Shown here: piece after piece, positions 1-12,070 of the stretch
Layout: each line of letters begins with the position of its first letter
How positions within the stretch are numbered: the stretch's first letter is position 1
DNA from: Acanthosepion esculentum
Lineage: Eukaryota; Mollusca; Cephalopoda; Sepiida; Sepiidae
Reading direction: 5' to 3'
Assembly: GCA_964036315.1 (NCBI GenBank)
Contig: OZ038480.1
Location: 16,078,155 to 16,142,154 of the forward strand
DNA length: 64,000 nt
Position numbers and translations under genes: made by a program
Notes under the pieces: generated by a model
What the model was told of the DNA's origin: nothing
Databases searched by the model: none
The model's input: only the letters and a program-made list of their open reading frames with translations

Positions 1-3000
1 AACAAAAGTTTTTGTGTGTGTGTTTTTGTTTTCTTTTTTTATGCCAGTATTTCTCTTTTGGTGATATGAGCATTGATACCCTCTTGGCTGACCCAAGATA
101 TAATAACATGGGCAGCTTGCAGATACACATAATGCATTCACCAACTAAAATCACTGAGGGAGAAAATGCCAGTATGATGAATAATGGCATTACCAAATGT
201 CACCTTTATTCAAAGAAGGAAGAGAAAAAAAAAAGCAACTCTTGAAGGAGTTGACTAAAGTAACACGAGACAAAGTGCTCAATACCAAAATGGCAAGGCA
301 TTATATTTTCTACAATAAAGTTTTGTGTACATATGGCTGGCCATAACTGCCAGTTTTGTTCATGCTATTGAGGCAGCAGGGATTGCCATTTTGGTATGTA
401 GCACTTTGCCTCAGTGTGCTATTTTGGTCTACTCCTTTGGTGTGTTATATATAATCTAACTTAAAATATGCTTTTTAATCAGTTCAACAAAAAGTTGCTA
501 TCATGTAAATTGATTACACAAATCTCTTGACAAATATTTTCTTTTTGTGATTTGATTCATCAATATCATTTTTAAATAGCAATAAAAACTCTTACCTCAT
601 CTAATTAGTAACAATTATAAAAATAATACTTCAGATAATTTATTTTCCAAGATATAGGTATTGTAAATAAAGTAGATATTATTTTGCTTATAACAATATA
701 ATAATTAATGGTTGTCATAACTTGATTACTTTTTTAAAAGTGTGCTCATGTGGAAAAAGGTAATTACAAATAATAGAGGAATTTCAAAGGGATCTTTAGT
801 AATTTCTTTGACTAACAAATGACATTTCCTGTACACACACTTTTTTAAAGAAAACATTTACCTTTTATTTAACATACTAGCAAAATACCCATAAAAAATA
901 CCTGTATCATTTACATATGAATTGGCACTTTTGTCTAGGTCCAAATTATCTGTGCACTGTTAGAATCACAGTGTTGCACCCTGACATTTCCGTCTAAGAT
1001 CAATGTTTCAGTATCTGTGAAAAATATTTTTTTTTTTTTTTAAGATCATTTCATCCCAAGCAATGCAATAAAGCCACTAAGACGCAAAGGGGTTACTGAA
1101 TGTTAGAGAATATGAGAAAAACAAAAACATTATTAAGGACAGAGAATGGTAAAAGAACAAGAATTAAGAATCCAGAAGATAACAATTGACATTGCATTTA
1201 AATTTTTGAAGATTAAAGTTGACTGGAAAGCAAGAAGCAAGTTCCATAAGCAAGAAATGCAAACTTTTTGCATAGAACTTATAGTTATATCTAACCATTT
1301 CAACTGTAAAATCATGAGACCTTGCCACCACTCTAGTACTGCACTTAAATTTATAAAGTCTCAGTACAAAAGAAGAAAGCTCTTTACAACAATTACCATG
1401 AAAATATTTATAGAAAAGAAACAGGGAAACTACATTACAGCAGTGGGAAAGTGACTGAAGCTGAAATACCAGGTCAGGACCAATAACATTGCAGATTCTT
1501 CTTTGGATTTAATCAAGAACCTCTAAGTACAGCAGATCAGATGTGACAGCAACATTTAATGCATGGATGAATGGTAGACCTATAATGAACCAACTTTCTG
1601 AACAGTAGACCTAGCAATTGATTGAATATAATCTTCAACTACAAGTCAGCAGAAAACATTAGCCCGAGAAGTCGCAAACGGCAAGTCACTCTCCTGGAGG
1701 TTAGCATCAGCCATGCTGATGGAAAGCAATAAAGGTTCTTTAAGGCAATTAAAAGAGAACAGTTTTGTTTTGGAGGCATTAAAATTAACAAACCATTCCT
1801 TGCCCCAGTTAACAACAGATTGTAGGTAATTTTTGCGATCAGCTGCCAATTTGACCTTATCGAACAGATCAGACTTACCATTAAGACAGGAGTAAATAGT
1901 TGTATCATCAACATAGATACTAAGTTGAGAACTGATGAGGTCAGGATGATTGATAAAAATTAGAAACAATGTAGGTCCAAGGATAGAGCCCTGGGGCACC
2001 ATCTCATTAATGCAAAAAGATCTAGAAGAGTAGCCATTCAAAACAACTTTCATTTCACAATTTGGTAAGAAAGATTGATTCAGATCAAAAATTTGAATCA
2101 ATCTTCGAAATACTATAAATTTTCAATCTGTGAAGAAGACCATGCCAAACCCTGTCAAATGCCTTTGAGATATCCAAAGCAACAACCCAAGGTTCACCAT
2201 TCTTATCTTGATAGACTCTTTCAAAAATAACTGTTAACACATCAGCAGTTGACCTAGAGAAACAAAAGCCATATTTCTTGTCTGAAAGAAGAGCCTGTGA
2301 AGTGAGCCAATTCGGAGTTAATTAAAAACCTCTAGTGCTTTTCCAAAAAGAGAGCGAAGGATAATAGGCCAGTAGAAGTATCAGACGGTTCAACTGAGTT
2401 CTTAAAGACTGGAAGTAGAAAAGAGGATTTCTAAGGAGCAGCAAGGCATTTATTGTAGAATTCAGAGAGAACAGGAGCCAGTTGCAGGCCATATTTCTGA
2501 TGGACTATTGCAGGGATACCATCAAGTTCACATGCTTTGTGGGGATCCAATTTAGCGATGATAGCAGAAACCATGGATAGTTATGTACATATCACATAGT
2601 AGAAACTCCATTGTTAGTGGAAAATCAGGTAAAGATACTCCAGATGTTTCAAGAGTAGAACTGGTAGAGAATTTACAAGCAAAACATTCTTCTTTATCAA
2701 CAGACGGTGATAGCACCTCAAATTAAGTGAAGAGGGTAGAAGATTTACGCTTATTTGACACACGCTATGACAGAGCTGCCAGTTGTCATGAGAACCAAAC
2801 TTGTCAGCAGCTATACAATGTCTCATTCTGTCAGTGAACAAATTATTTACAATTATTATGAGCAGACAAAGAGAGGTATCTGTTATGATCAGAACTATCA
2901 TGTTGGTACAGCTGGAAAAAGTGATTCCTGTGGGCTATAGAAGCTGAACAAACCAGCGTGAACCAAGGAGATGATTATGGTTTCACCTGGTATTTTTCAT

Positions 3001-3308
3001 GCTGGATTTTACCCAAGAAGAAACCTCAATGGCACAATTCGCAATAGGAAGTTTAAGAATTTCACTCCAAGAAAATCACAAAAGGAATTCCAATCAATAC
3101 ACTGGTAAGAGAGATCTTGTGAATAGGATGTTCCTGACTAATAGAGGACTTAAAAAAATATCAGCATTATCCAAATTGCTAAGAAGACAGTTACAATGCT
3201 TGACAAGCTGTTACAAACAATTCTTTATTCAGATAAATTATTTTATGTTTGAAAAATCTTTGTGTAATTTTCTGAGTGAATAAAAAGTTGTCTCTTGCTT
3301 GTATTTAG
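1..3308. other. VPS45 intron (5' part cut by window edge)
   Basis: AT-rich intron sequence with no VPS45-like exon that I can recognise. The main content is the LINE relic at about 1640-2930 on the - strand. The open frames at 12-245 and 1146-1454 have low-complexity, unrecognised translations and are not supported as genes. Confidence 0.6.
1640..2930 (-). mobile_element. Jockey-like non-LTR retrotransposon relic (RT domain)
   Basis: Reading the - strand downward gives linker-type sequence (SLPDFPLTMEFLLCDMYI, KLDPHKACELDGIPAIVHQK). The RT fingers follow (KKYGFCFSRSTADVLTVIFE, VALDISKAF, VWHGLLHRL), then the palm motifs GSILGPTLFLIFINH and YVDDTTIYS, then FNASKTKLFSFNCLKEPLL. The catalytic F/YxDD box is present as YVDD. 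The coding line breaks by stop and frameshift near 2100, 2340 and 2440. No 5' end or endonuclease domain was recognised, so it is a dead, 5'-truncated copy. Family assignment (Jockey/CR1 group) is from motif memory. It lies antisense in a VPS45 intron. Confidence 0.8.
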
Positions 3309-3449
3309 GGCTGTACAAGTTGGTTACCCAAATCCTTGTCTCGGACTGTGCAAGGCTTAACCTCAGTGCTTCTTTCTCTAAAGAAATGTCCCATGATTCG
3401 CTATCAAAACTCATCAGAAATGGCACGAAGACTTGCTGAAAATGTACGG
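3309..3449 (+). CDS. VPS45: VPS45 exon (first in window)
   Basis: Phase 0 in and out, 47 codons, from GCTSWLPK through [13 protein letters not shown] to RRLAENVR. The acceptor is tatttag and the donor gtaagt. It covers the end of SM domain 1 and the start of domain 2. Confidence 0.93.
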
Positions 3450-6400
3450 GTAAGTATATTGGCCTTGACTTTGCATTGATGTGTGTCATCTTTTTAAAAA
3501 TATTTAATATCAAATGACTGGATCGATGCGTTTTGTCTCCTGTTTGATTGATTGCTTTGCAATGATTGTCATTTAATACAAAAAAAAATTGATTTATAGG
3601 ATCTGATTTGTTATATGCACTTGTTAGGAAACTAGAATTGTTTTCTACCAAATAACAACTCCAGTTTTAACTTCCATTTCTTAGTCACAAACCATATTGA
3701 GGTTGCTTAGTCTCATGCAAATTAAATTTCACTTCTTTATACATCTTTACTCACAGAAATGAATTAAAAATCATTGTTTAAAGAATTAATTTCTTAGCAA
3801 CATTTCTTTGTTTCAGCCCAAAGTATAAAACTCTCTTCTAAGATTAATACAAGTCTGTTAATGTCATCTCAAACTGAAACACTTTTGTTAAAAAGCATTT
3901 TTAGCTAGTTTCCTCTGCTTGATTTATACCCTGTTATGACCGGATCAGAATATACACACACAAGTGGATGATAAGTGATTTTGTCTGAGTTTTAAGTGTC
4001 TTGTGCTTTTCATGACCAGCAGTAAAGTCTGCAAAGTAGGATCTTCACAGTAGTTAGCTATTTGACCAAAAGGGAATAAAATAAATAAATATATGAAAAC
4101 TTTCAAGGACAAGTGCCACTTGACCAGAAATTCCAGTCATAAGCTTATATTATCAGTCACAGAATGGGCATAAAGTTCCAATGTTGCACATTACTAGTTT
4201 CAAGCCAGCATCAGGATGTAGAGATATGAAGAGTGGCCAGTAAGAGGAAGTCAGAGTTTATGCTGGTTGAAGGCAAAAGCTGATATGTTAGCCTATCCTG
4301 ACAAAATTAGCAGGAGTTCTCACATACATAATCCCCCATAGACCATGTAAGGGAATCTATGAATAAACATTAAAATATTTTGGAAACTGGATTTGTGCCT
4401 CTATTGTGACCTTAAGCCAACCTGTTCCCAGATATAGCCTTGGTCACATTGCTGAATAACATCTTGTCACCTCAGCAACTGCTTACTGGTATAAGGCAGA
4501 ACTGTCTCTTGATCCCTGGCTGAAAAGATCCTCTCCATGCCAAAGTTGGGTCTGCTGGATCACAAGGAGTTAAGTACATGGTGTATCGCAATTTGTTACT
4601 AAAACGTAACAAAATTGCGCAGTGGTAAATTTTAATGGATCGTCTATGAATATCGTCTCCGGTTCCCTCAGATGTTGAAATCTAGGAAGAAATGTTAAGA
4701 CACCAGATTTGAAGATAAAAGAAAATCTGAAGTTATTTTCCTTCAGCTAGACGTTACAGTAACAATCTTATTAAAAGTTCAGGAGTTAATAAAAATAATT
4801 GCTTGGAGAAAGTTAAAAAAATCAAAACAAATTATGTTTGGGATCCATAAGAAACAAAAAAAAAAAAAGTATTGTCAAACTTTCTGAATTATTTTAAGTT
4901 CATTCATGAGAGAAACAGCCTAAAATTAGCAATCAGCAGTCATGGTTCTGTTCTACGTATGACTGTTGTCTCACTTCTCTCCTGAAACTGTCTCTTGAAC
5001 TAACCCCTGGGTAATCGCTATTAGCTGTTTATATAAAAATTTACATTTTTCATGAGAAGGGCAGAGCACGTTGACAGCAATTCACACCTGCTGGAAATAT
5101 TTTCACAATATTGGGTTTTTCATTCTCTCCCCTTATACGCAGTAGGGATTCTGGTTTTACCTGGTTAAGAATTTCACAGTAAAATCAACTCGCTTTGCCT
5201 GACAGTTCTCAGCCTAGTATTTATTTCCTCCCTTTTTTTTTTCCCTTCTTGGTTTTGCTTTTTATTTGGAAATAGGTGTCAGGAAGCTTTGTTCAAGACT
5301 GTCCACTAACCTCAATTCTTGATAGGAGCATGTTTGTTACCTAAAGATTTAGATAACCAATGATTAATTGCATGTACACACATTCCATAACATTATATTT
5401 TCCTTCATTCAAATTAACAAAATCGAGTTTTGAATCTCTAAGAAAACTTACATTTTTCAAAATTATCATTCTTTTTGCTTTTATCGACAATCCATACTGA
5501 TATGTCATCTTTTATTTTACTTATGAACATACAAGTGGCTTTCTTCAGTTTTTGTGCACCAATGAATGAAAACCCAGGTGCAATAGATGTGGGTTGAAAA
5601 GCTGAGATACATCTGTTTTACCTCCCAGCAAAAAAATGTAAAACCTGCCATAAAAGTCTACTTGACAATGTTTTTTTTTTTTTACTCTCTTAAGTTTCTA
5701 TAAAAAAAACTTCTTTCTTAAACACAAAGTAAATTCTTCAAACAGGCCTGTAGCTAAATTATTTTTTTTTTAGTAGATAATCAATTTTCATTAATCATAA
5801 AAATATCCACAAAATTAACTATTTTGAGGCAGTCACCTCTTTTTTTCACAAGTGTAAAAACAATTTGTTTCATTATCTTTGAAATTGTTTATCAAATTTT
5901 ATGCTTTCATTTTTTTCTGTTGTAGCAAGTCATTAACAAGGAAGCTGCTTTGTTTGAATTCAGAAAAACAGACGTGACCCCTCTGCTTCTTATTTTGGAT
6001 CGCCGTGACGATGCTGTCACTCCCCTTCTGAATCAAGTAAATGCATTTGGCTTTTCACCTGACACTCACTGTTATAAGATGCAAAACTTTAAATGCAAGA
6101 CGCCAAAAAAAATCAGTGGAAATTAGGACACAAAATGTTCATTTTGCTTTGCACTAAAAATAAATCAGATTTGTTTGTCTGCATCAGTTCTGTAGCATTT
6201 AGTGAATTTTCTTGAAGAAAAAAAAATAAAGTTACCATGTTGAATATATTGATAGCTTTAAAACTTCCATAAAAGAAAATATAGAAAATCATCACTGAAG
6301 AAACATGAAAGAATTTCCACAATATAGTTAATGTTTAACCAGATTAAACTTTTTTTTTTGTTAAAGTGAATCTTCCTATAGTTTTTTTTTTTCTTTTTTA

Positions 6401-9400
6401 AATCTTGTTTCTTTTTCAGTGGACTTACCAAGCAATGGTTCATGAGCTGCTCACCATTAATAACAACCGTATCAACCTTTCGGGAGTGCCTGGCATCTCT
6501 CGGGACCTGCAGGAAGTGGTCCTCTCTGCTGAACATGATGACTTCTATGCGAACGTAAGTACAATTTCAGTTGACGCAAATAGGAAAAGATTTTTAGTGC
6601 ACGTGTCTGCTATGTTTTTTTTTTTTCTGTGTCCCCCACATCAGAACAAAACAGTGCAGAACTTTGAACCACTGTCTGTGGAACTGACATCCAAGAATAG
6701 GCTTCCCCAATCACTACAATCTAGGCTTAATTATTATCTTCCCCATGCATCTGCATAAATTGTGCCTCTTACTCTAATCCTCGTACTAATATCATCCAGG
6801 CACAGGCGAGTCTATATATGATGTGAACATCAGTGTGAAAAAGAAAGGAAACAAAATTATGAAGGTTCCTTGTTTCCAACGTAAATGGTAACATTTAATT
6901 TGCATAACAATTTTAAAAGTATATTTTAATAAATATTTTTGTCTGCTGTTAAGATTTATTGTGGAAAATGCACAATTGTGGCACAAGGCCAAAAAAAGGG
7001 GAGGATGGGGGTTGAGGCTGGTTGTCACTTACTATCCTATACCTAGCTAATCCGATTCATGACACATTCATTTCTTACAATTGTCACATTCACCACAAGA
7101 ACTCATCCATCACCAATCAATCCTCCGCATACTCTCAGGTGGGACCTAAAAAATGCACCCAGTGATATAAAAATTTAATTTCATGATTATAAAATACTAT
7201 CCATAAAAATTTGTATAGGATATAAAATGAGAGGAGGGGGATGAACCCCAAAAACCCAAACTAAAATATAAAAAAAAAAATTAAAGATAACTGATGTTAG
7301 TTGGACCTGTCCAGCCCTCAAAAAAAGAGATGCTGCTGTATTCTGCTCTACGACAGAATCAAGAGGCTCTCTCGCTAAGGGAGAGGGAAAGAAGAAAATA
7401 TATACGGACATGGGGAATAAATAGCTAACTCAGTCAAGATGAAAGGAGGCCAAAAAACAAACTGGGGAGGTTGAGAAGCTCAACTTGGATCATAACCAAA
7501 GATGTAGATGGGAGCAGGCCAGGAGCAACACTTACGCACATTAACAAGGTACACAAAGCTTGTCTAGCCTGACCAGGAGAGGACTCCACAGGAAAACACC
7601 CCCAATGTGAATTAGGTAGACCTAAAAGAGAAAACTCAAGGCTAGCGAACCAAGCTTGCTTCAGTCACCCACCTTTCACTAAAGTCTGTCAAAACGTTTT
7701 CTATCAGTTCTAATCTTCATCTTGATGAGAAAGAAGGTTGCTTTGCAAGACTTCCTCCTGTCGCATCGTCCAAATCACCATTCAAGCCATGGCCAGCAGT
7801 TATAGAAACACCATTTGTTTCACCCCAGAATACGGTGGGAGACACACGCATATGCACAATCAATGAGCACAAGCTTTTCGGGAGCGAGACAAGCCATCAA
7901 CTCGCCAACATGGTCCCATAGAGGGTGGACCTGAGGACAATGATAGAAGGCATGTGAAGCCGTTTCTTCTGTGCCAAGGTCGCATTGTTCACATACTGGC
8001 AAATCTGCCAAGACCCATATGAAAGCCATGTCATTGAGAGATAGCCTATTCTGAACCAATTGCCAGGAAAGCGCAAGGTTGCTGAGGTAATCTGCCACTG
8101 GCAGCCAAGACCAGCCCCCTCCACTAATTCCCATTAGAAGATTCTCCTAGGCCGAGAAAGGTCACTGGACCAAGGAATAATCTTCCAGGCTGATTGACAC
8201 TTGTGAAGGAAATCTGATTGATCTCAGGGTCTACAATGGCGCTCAACCCATGAGATGAGAGGACTGATAGTAAAGGAAGGTGTCCTTTACAATCCCCTCC
8301 ATAATTGAATCCCCTGTCAATGTGCAACGTAGGAAAGCCAACCTTGAGGCGAGCTTATGACTCGCCAAGTGCGGCATTCCCAGCCCGCCATGACACGGAC
8401 GTTGTGCACAGATTTCTGTCGACTTTGTTTGTGCCCCCTCCATAAAATGGAGGATAGCAAGTGCTCGAACACCTTATGTCCCTTACAGAGAGGAAGGAAA
8501 GACATAAATGACACACGCCTCCGCCCTGCCCTTCACAGACAACCTCCTTTGACGCCAATTCTGACAGGCCGCGCTGAACTTTGCCTGTACTTCTGATCAA
8601 TTTTTCTCCAGCTGTAGGTTGAGTCCAAACCACACTCCAAGAATGCAGGTAGGACTATCCCTCCAACCAAAGGGTCTCAAAAGTTCGACCCCCTTCCAGG
8701 CACCTAACTGCAAACTGGAAGACTTGTCACAGTTAATCTTGGCCCTTGTCACCTTTTCGTATCATTCAATTGCCTTCAGTACCACCTCAATATCGCTGCA
8801 GGACGACACAAAAGTAGATACGTCATTGGCATACATGGAAACCCTAGCTTGAGCCTCTCCAGGGACAGCAATTCCACGTAGGGCTGGACTGCACATCCTG
8901 TCCCTCAGCTAGTGAAGGAGAGGCTCCAATGCCAAAGCATAAAGTAGGGGCGACAGTGGACAGCCCTGACAAACCGAAAGAGTGCAAAAGCGCCTGCCAG
9001 CTTCCTGTTCACCTGTACCACAGAACTGGGGGAGCAATACAGGAGGTTAACCCAGTGGCAGGATGGTCAACATTATCAAATGCCTTGGACTGATTTAAAT
9101 TGATCAGTGTGGTCTCATCATCATCATCTTTTACACCCTCTATGGATCAGATGGAGGTTGTTCTGAATTGTTCAGCCCTTCTGCTCAGGTCCCAACAGAC
9201 TTTTGGCAACTGACTGCAAACTTTCCATCAGGATCTTCACTAAAATCTTTAACTCTGTGTTTAGCAGAATTATGTGCCTATAGTCATCTAAATTCTGCCC
9301 AACACCCTTGCCCCCTTTTTCAATAGCATGACCACACCCCCTAACAGACAGTCAAAATCAGGACAAAGATGTGCAACAGCCTCAAGTAGAATTCATAGGA

Positions 9401-11144
9401 TGAAACCATCCAGACCAGGTGCCTTGTCTGTTTTTTTATCTTTAATTCAAATTTCTAAAATATTATATTAGTAATGTTTCAGTTGATAAGGGTGTTTTTT
9501 TTTTTTAATCTTTTTATACAAAGAATTTGTATCTACCTTGTCAAAAATCAGTTGTAAGTCACCAGGAAAAATACATTTAAAGAAAATAAATATAATCTTA
9601 AGTTTCCAAAAATATTTTTTATAGAAATGAATAGATAAAGTAAATAATTTAAAACTCTTTATATAATTCTATCATTTTGGGCCTAGCATGATTCATAGCA
9701 TTCCACAATTATCTAAATAATGTTGGTAAGCACATTTTCAATAATGAAAGCAAGAAAGCTCATTCAGTACTTATTCATTAATAAATGAATTTTATGATGA
9801 ATAGGTCGTTTTGTGGAAAATATTTTTGGGTGGGGTTAGCTTCACCTGCCATTTCAATATGACTGCGTGTACTTTTGAAACTTGGGGGATGGAGACTGAA
9901 ATTTTTTTTTTGCAATCATAGAAAAGGGAAATTCCTGAAGACGCTATTTCAGTAAAAACAAAAGTGTGATATCAATTATGAACATATTGATAATTTGTAC
10001 TGGGCTCTACTAAAAAATAAAATGGGAGTTGGTGGGTTTGCATAATTCAAGAAAGCATATGTTTTTTTTGGGGGGGGGGGGATTGAAAAGTATAAAATCA
10101 ATGTCTTTAAAAAAAAAAAAAAGATTGATATAGTAATTTAGTTTAAGAAATTTTAAAATCGGAATAATTAAAAACACCTCATTGAGTTAAAATAAGTTAG
10201 CTGACATCAAATAGGTAAAAAAAAAAGAAAAAAGTGCATTTATTTTTTTTTCATCTACCGAGTAAAACTCAAAATATCATTTAACCATTTTCATTTCTTT
10301 CTTTTTTTTATAATCTTATTGTAACATAAAAATAAAATTATTCTCTTAAATTTCATAAACCCTATAGAATGAAAACAATCCATTTACGATAAAGACAACT
10401 CATTTGGTGTTGTATTTTCATTCATTCTATTATCTTGTTTGTATCAAGATGAAATTATTGCACTTGTGTATATATTTTATCAGAATTTGTACATGAACTT
10501 TGGAGAAATAGGCAACAATATCAAACAACTTATGGAGGAATTCCAGAAGAAATCAAAGAGCCATGCCAAAGTAGAATCCATTGCAGATATGAAGGTAAGT
10601 TAATCACCATTCCCCTGTACATAGAATTTGAATTTAATTAAAAAAAAAAAAAGTTTCTAAATTGGCACATTTACTTGAATTTTAATGTTGCAGGCTTTTG
10701 TAGAAAATTATCCCCAATTTAAAAAGATGTCAGGTACAGTGTCAAAACATGTGACAGTGGTTGGTGAATTATCCCGGTTAGTGGGAATGCATAATTTGTT
10801 GGAAATCTCAGAATGTGAACAAGAATTGGCCTGCCAGAATGATCATTCTGCTTCACTGCAGGTGAGCAATCTTTTGTAACAGATTCTTTGAGTTCAATTT
10901 CCCCCACCCCACAAACTGAACAATATGAACATTTTTTTTTTCTCTCTCTCTTCACACTCTTACAGAAAGTCAAGAATCTTTTGAACAAAGAGAAGATCAG
11001 AGACATTGACATGCTCCGTTTGGTGATGCTCTATGCTTTACGCTATGAGAAACACAGTAGTAATGAAATTGCAGGACTTGTGGACATTCTACGGAAAAAG
11101 GGACTTAATGAAAAATATCGCTCGGTAAGAGAAAGTTATATAAA

Positions 11145-11175
<31 letters not shown>

Positions 11176-11946
11176 ATGTGAAATTACATTTTAGTTATAT
11201 AAACTGACAGCCTAATATTTTCTTCTCCCTTTCAGAAAGTTCAATCACTGCTTGATTATGGAGGAGCAAATGCAAGAGGAAGTGACTTATTTGAGAATGA
11301 AGACCCTGTCGCCATAACAAAGAGATTCCTGAAAGGTTTAAAGGTCATGTATGAATTGATATTTGATCTGTTTTATTGTTTAAAGACTTTAATTTACTTA
11401 TTAGTTTTTTTTCTTTAATTTGTAGGGAGTGGAAAATGTTTACACCCAACACAAACCTCTCTTTCATTCCATCCTTGACCAACTCATTAAAGGAAAATTA
11501 AAAGAATCTAGTTATCCATATTTAGGTACAGGACAACTCAAAGATCGGTAAGAAACGGTTCTTTCCTTCCTGTCAACCACACTATTTTTAAAGTGTTGAG
11601 CCAAAGTCATTGCATCTTATGAAATTGTTTTTAATCTTTTTAGACCTCAGGACATAATTGTCTTTATCATTGGAGGCACCACATATGAAGAGGCTCTGTC
11701 AGTACACAGTCTCAACCGATCTATACCTGGTGTGCGTATAGTTCTTGGAGGAACGACAGTACACAACTATAAAAGGTGGGGAAAAATAGATATCTATATT
11801 TAAAAGTTAATGTCTTTACAAACACCTGAGCAGCTTTCTTTCATTCTATTTTTTTTTCTTTTTCTCCCTTCAGTTTTTTGGAAGAAATCTCACAAGCTGT
11901 TCAAGGCCAGACTCCAACTCGCTACAGCAATCATCCCCGATGGTGA
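3309..11946 (+). CDS. VPS45: VPS45, Sec1/Munc18-family vesicle fusion protein (C-terminal 419 residues, 10 exons)
   Basis: VPS45 is a cytosolic SM protein that binds syntaxin-16/Tlg2-type t-SNAREs and promotes SNARE assembly at the trans-Golgi network and early endosome. Exons: 3309-3449, 5926-6036, 6420-6554, 10484-10594, 10694-10861, 10966-11124, 11236-11343, 11426-11547, 11644-11775 and 11874-11946. All have AG/GT borders and join in one frame: 1260 nt, 419 residues plus TGA at 11944-11946. The translation follows animal Vps45 almost without gaps, with marks such as [64 protein letters not shown] and [11 protein letters not shown]. Human Vps45 has about 570 residues, so about 150 N-terminal residues lie to the left; I found no exon for them in 1-3308. 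The tail after FLEE is short and diverged, ending NHPRW. Introns hold LINE relics. Confidence 0.95.
3450..5925 (+). other. VPS45 intron
   Basis: 2.5 kb of AT-rich sequence without a recognisable gene or transposon protein. The only structure noted is a near-perfect 12-bp hairpin around 4585-4617. Several short T-tracts precede the next acceptor. Confidence 0.7.
4585..4617. repeat. Short imperfect hairpin
   Basis: The arms gcaatttgttac and gtaacaaaattgc flank a 6-nt spacer. One extra base sits in the right arm. It may be a leftover of an inverted-repeat element or chance; nothing else supports function. Confidence 0.4.
5926..6036 (+). CDS. VPS45: VPS45 exon
   Basis: 37 codons, phase 0, [14 protein letters not shown] through [20 protein letters not shown]. 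The LDR-D-D segment is one of the best conserved stretches of SM proteins. Confidence 0.95.
6420..6554 (+). CDS. VPS45: VPS45 exon
   Basis: 45 codons, phase 0, [18 protein letters not shown] then [18 protein letters not shown] and FYAN. The acceptor follows a long pyrimidine tract and the donor is gtaagt. Confidence 0.95.
7430..9440 (-). mobile_element. Tx1/L1-like non-LTR retrotransposon relic (RT plus zf-RVT)
   Basis: On the - strand, near 9440-9380 lies DKAPGLDGF, the RT start. SKAFDNVDH follows in decayed form, then [13 protein letters not shown]. Near 8850-8800 is [12 protein letters not shown], with the catalytic YADD box changed to YAND, followed by [18 protein letters not shown]. Farther down, 8134-7820 is open for 104 residues and carries a zf-RVT-type zinc motif, [20 protein letters not shown] followed by HCP. 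Many frameshifts and stops break the rest. The C-C-H-C zinc domain and the [10 protein letters not shown] signature fit the Tx1/L1 group rather than the Jockey-like copies elsewhere in this window. It occupies the 3.9-kb VPS45 intron in antisense. Confidence 0.75.
7820..8134 (-). pseudogene. zf-RVT (RT zinc-binding) domain fragment of the Tx1-like LINE
   Basis: 104-residue open frame. It shows [20 protein letters not shown] then [18 protein letters not shown] and PLWDHV, with spacing C-x2-C-x8-H-x4-C typical of the zinc-binding module after the RT of L1/Tx1 elements. It is part of the larger relic, not a host gene. Confidence 0.7.
10484..10594 (+). CDS. VPS45: VPS45 exon
   Basis: 37 codons, phase 0, [20 protein letters not shown] then [10 protein letters not shown] 3.9-kb intron containing the Tx1-like LINE relic separates it from the previous exon. 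Confidence 0.95.
10694..10861 (+). CDS. VPS45: VPS45 exon
   Basis: 56 codons, phase 0, [20 protein letters not shown] to [12 protein letters not shown]. It is almost identical to vertebrate Vps45. The intron before it is only 99 bp. Confidence 0.95.
10966..11124 (+). CDS. VPS45: VPS45 exon
   Basis: 53 codons, phase 0, [20 protein letters not shown] then [19 protein letters not shown] and GLNEKYRS. This is the helical part of domain 3. Confidence 0.95.
11236..11343 (+). CDS. VPS45: VPS45 exon
   Basis: 36 codons, phase 0, [19 protein letters not shown] then [14 protein letters not shown]. The donor is a weak gtcatg. It is supported because FLKGLK joins GVENVYTQH exactly as in human Vps45. Confidence 0.93.
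11426..11547 (+). CDS. VPS45: VPS45 exon
   Basis: 122 nt, enters in phase 0 and ends after two bases of an Arg codon. Encodes [20 protein letters not shown] and [12 protein letters not shown]. Confidence 0.95.
11644..11775 (+). CDS. VPS45: VPS45 exon
   Basis: 132 nt, completes the split Arg and encodes [20 protein letters not shown] and [15 protein letters not shown]. This is the conserved C-terminal SM core strand/turn region. Confidence 0.95.
11874..11946 (+). CDS. VPS45: VPS45 last coding exon
   Basis: 73 nt, [19 protein letters not shown] then HPRW and TGA. The serine-rich tail of vertebrate Vps45 is replaced by a short unrelated end. Confidence 0.9.
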
Positions 11947-12064
11947 ACTTCGAATGACAGTGAGAGTCACATGACAATTCTATTATTTCTGTGTTGTGCA
12001 AGTTGAAGGGGTGGGGGAAAAAATGTATACATTTGTGTTTATCATGACTTAAAATTTTATTGCA

Positions 12065-12070
12065 AATAAA
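12065..12070 (+). terminator. VPS45 polyadenylation signal
   Basis: AATAAA about 119 bp after the VPS45 stop, followed within 40 bp by T-rich sequence. It is the first canonical signal downstream. Seen in sequence; use is inferred. Confidence 0.6.

Noticed and set aside
12..245. 77-codon open frame at the left edge
   Set aside because: The translation is low complexity and does not resemble the missing VPS45 N-terminus or any family I know.
8355..8852. Several overlapping 65-92-codon frames on both strands
   Set aside because: Fragments or shadows of the Tx1-like LINE relic, which is slightly richer in GC than its surroundings.
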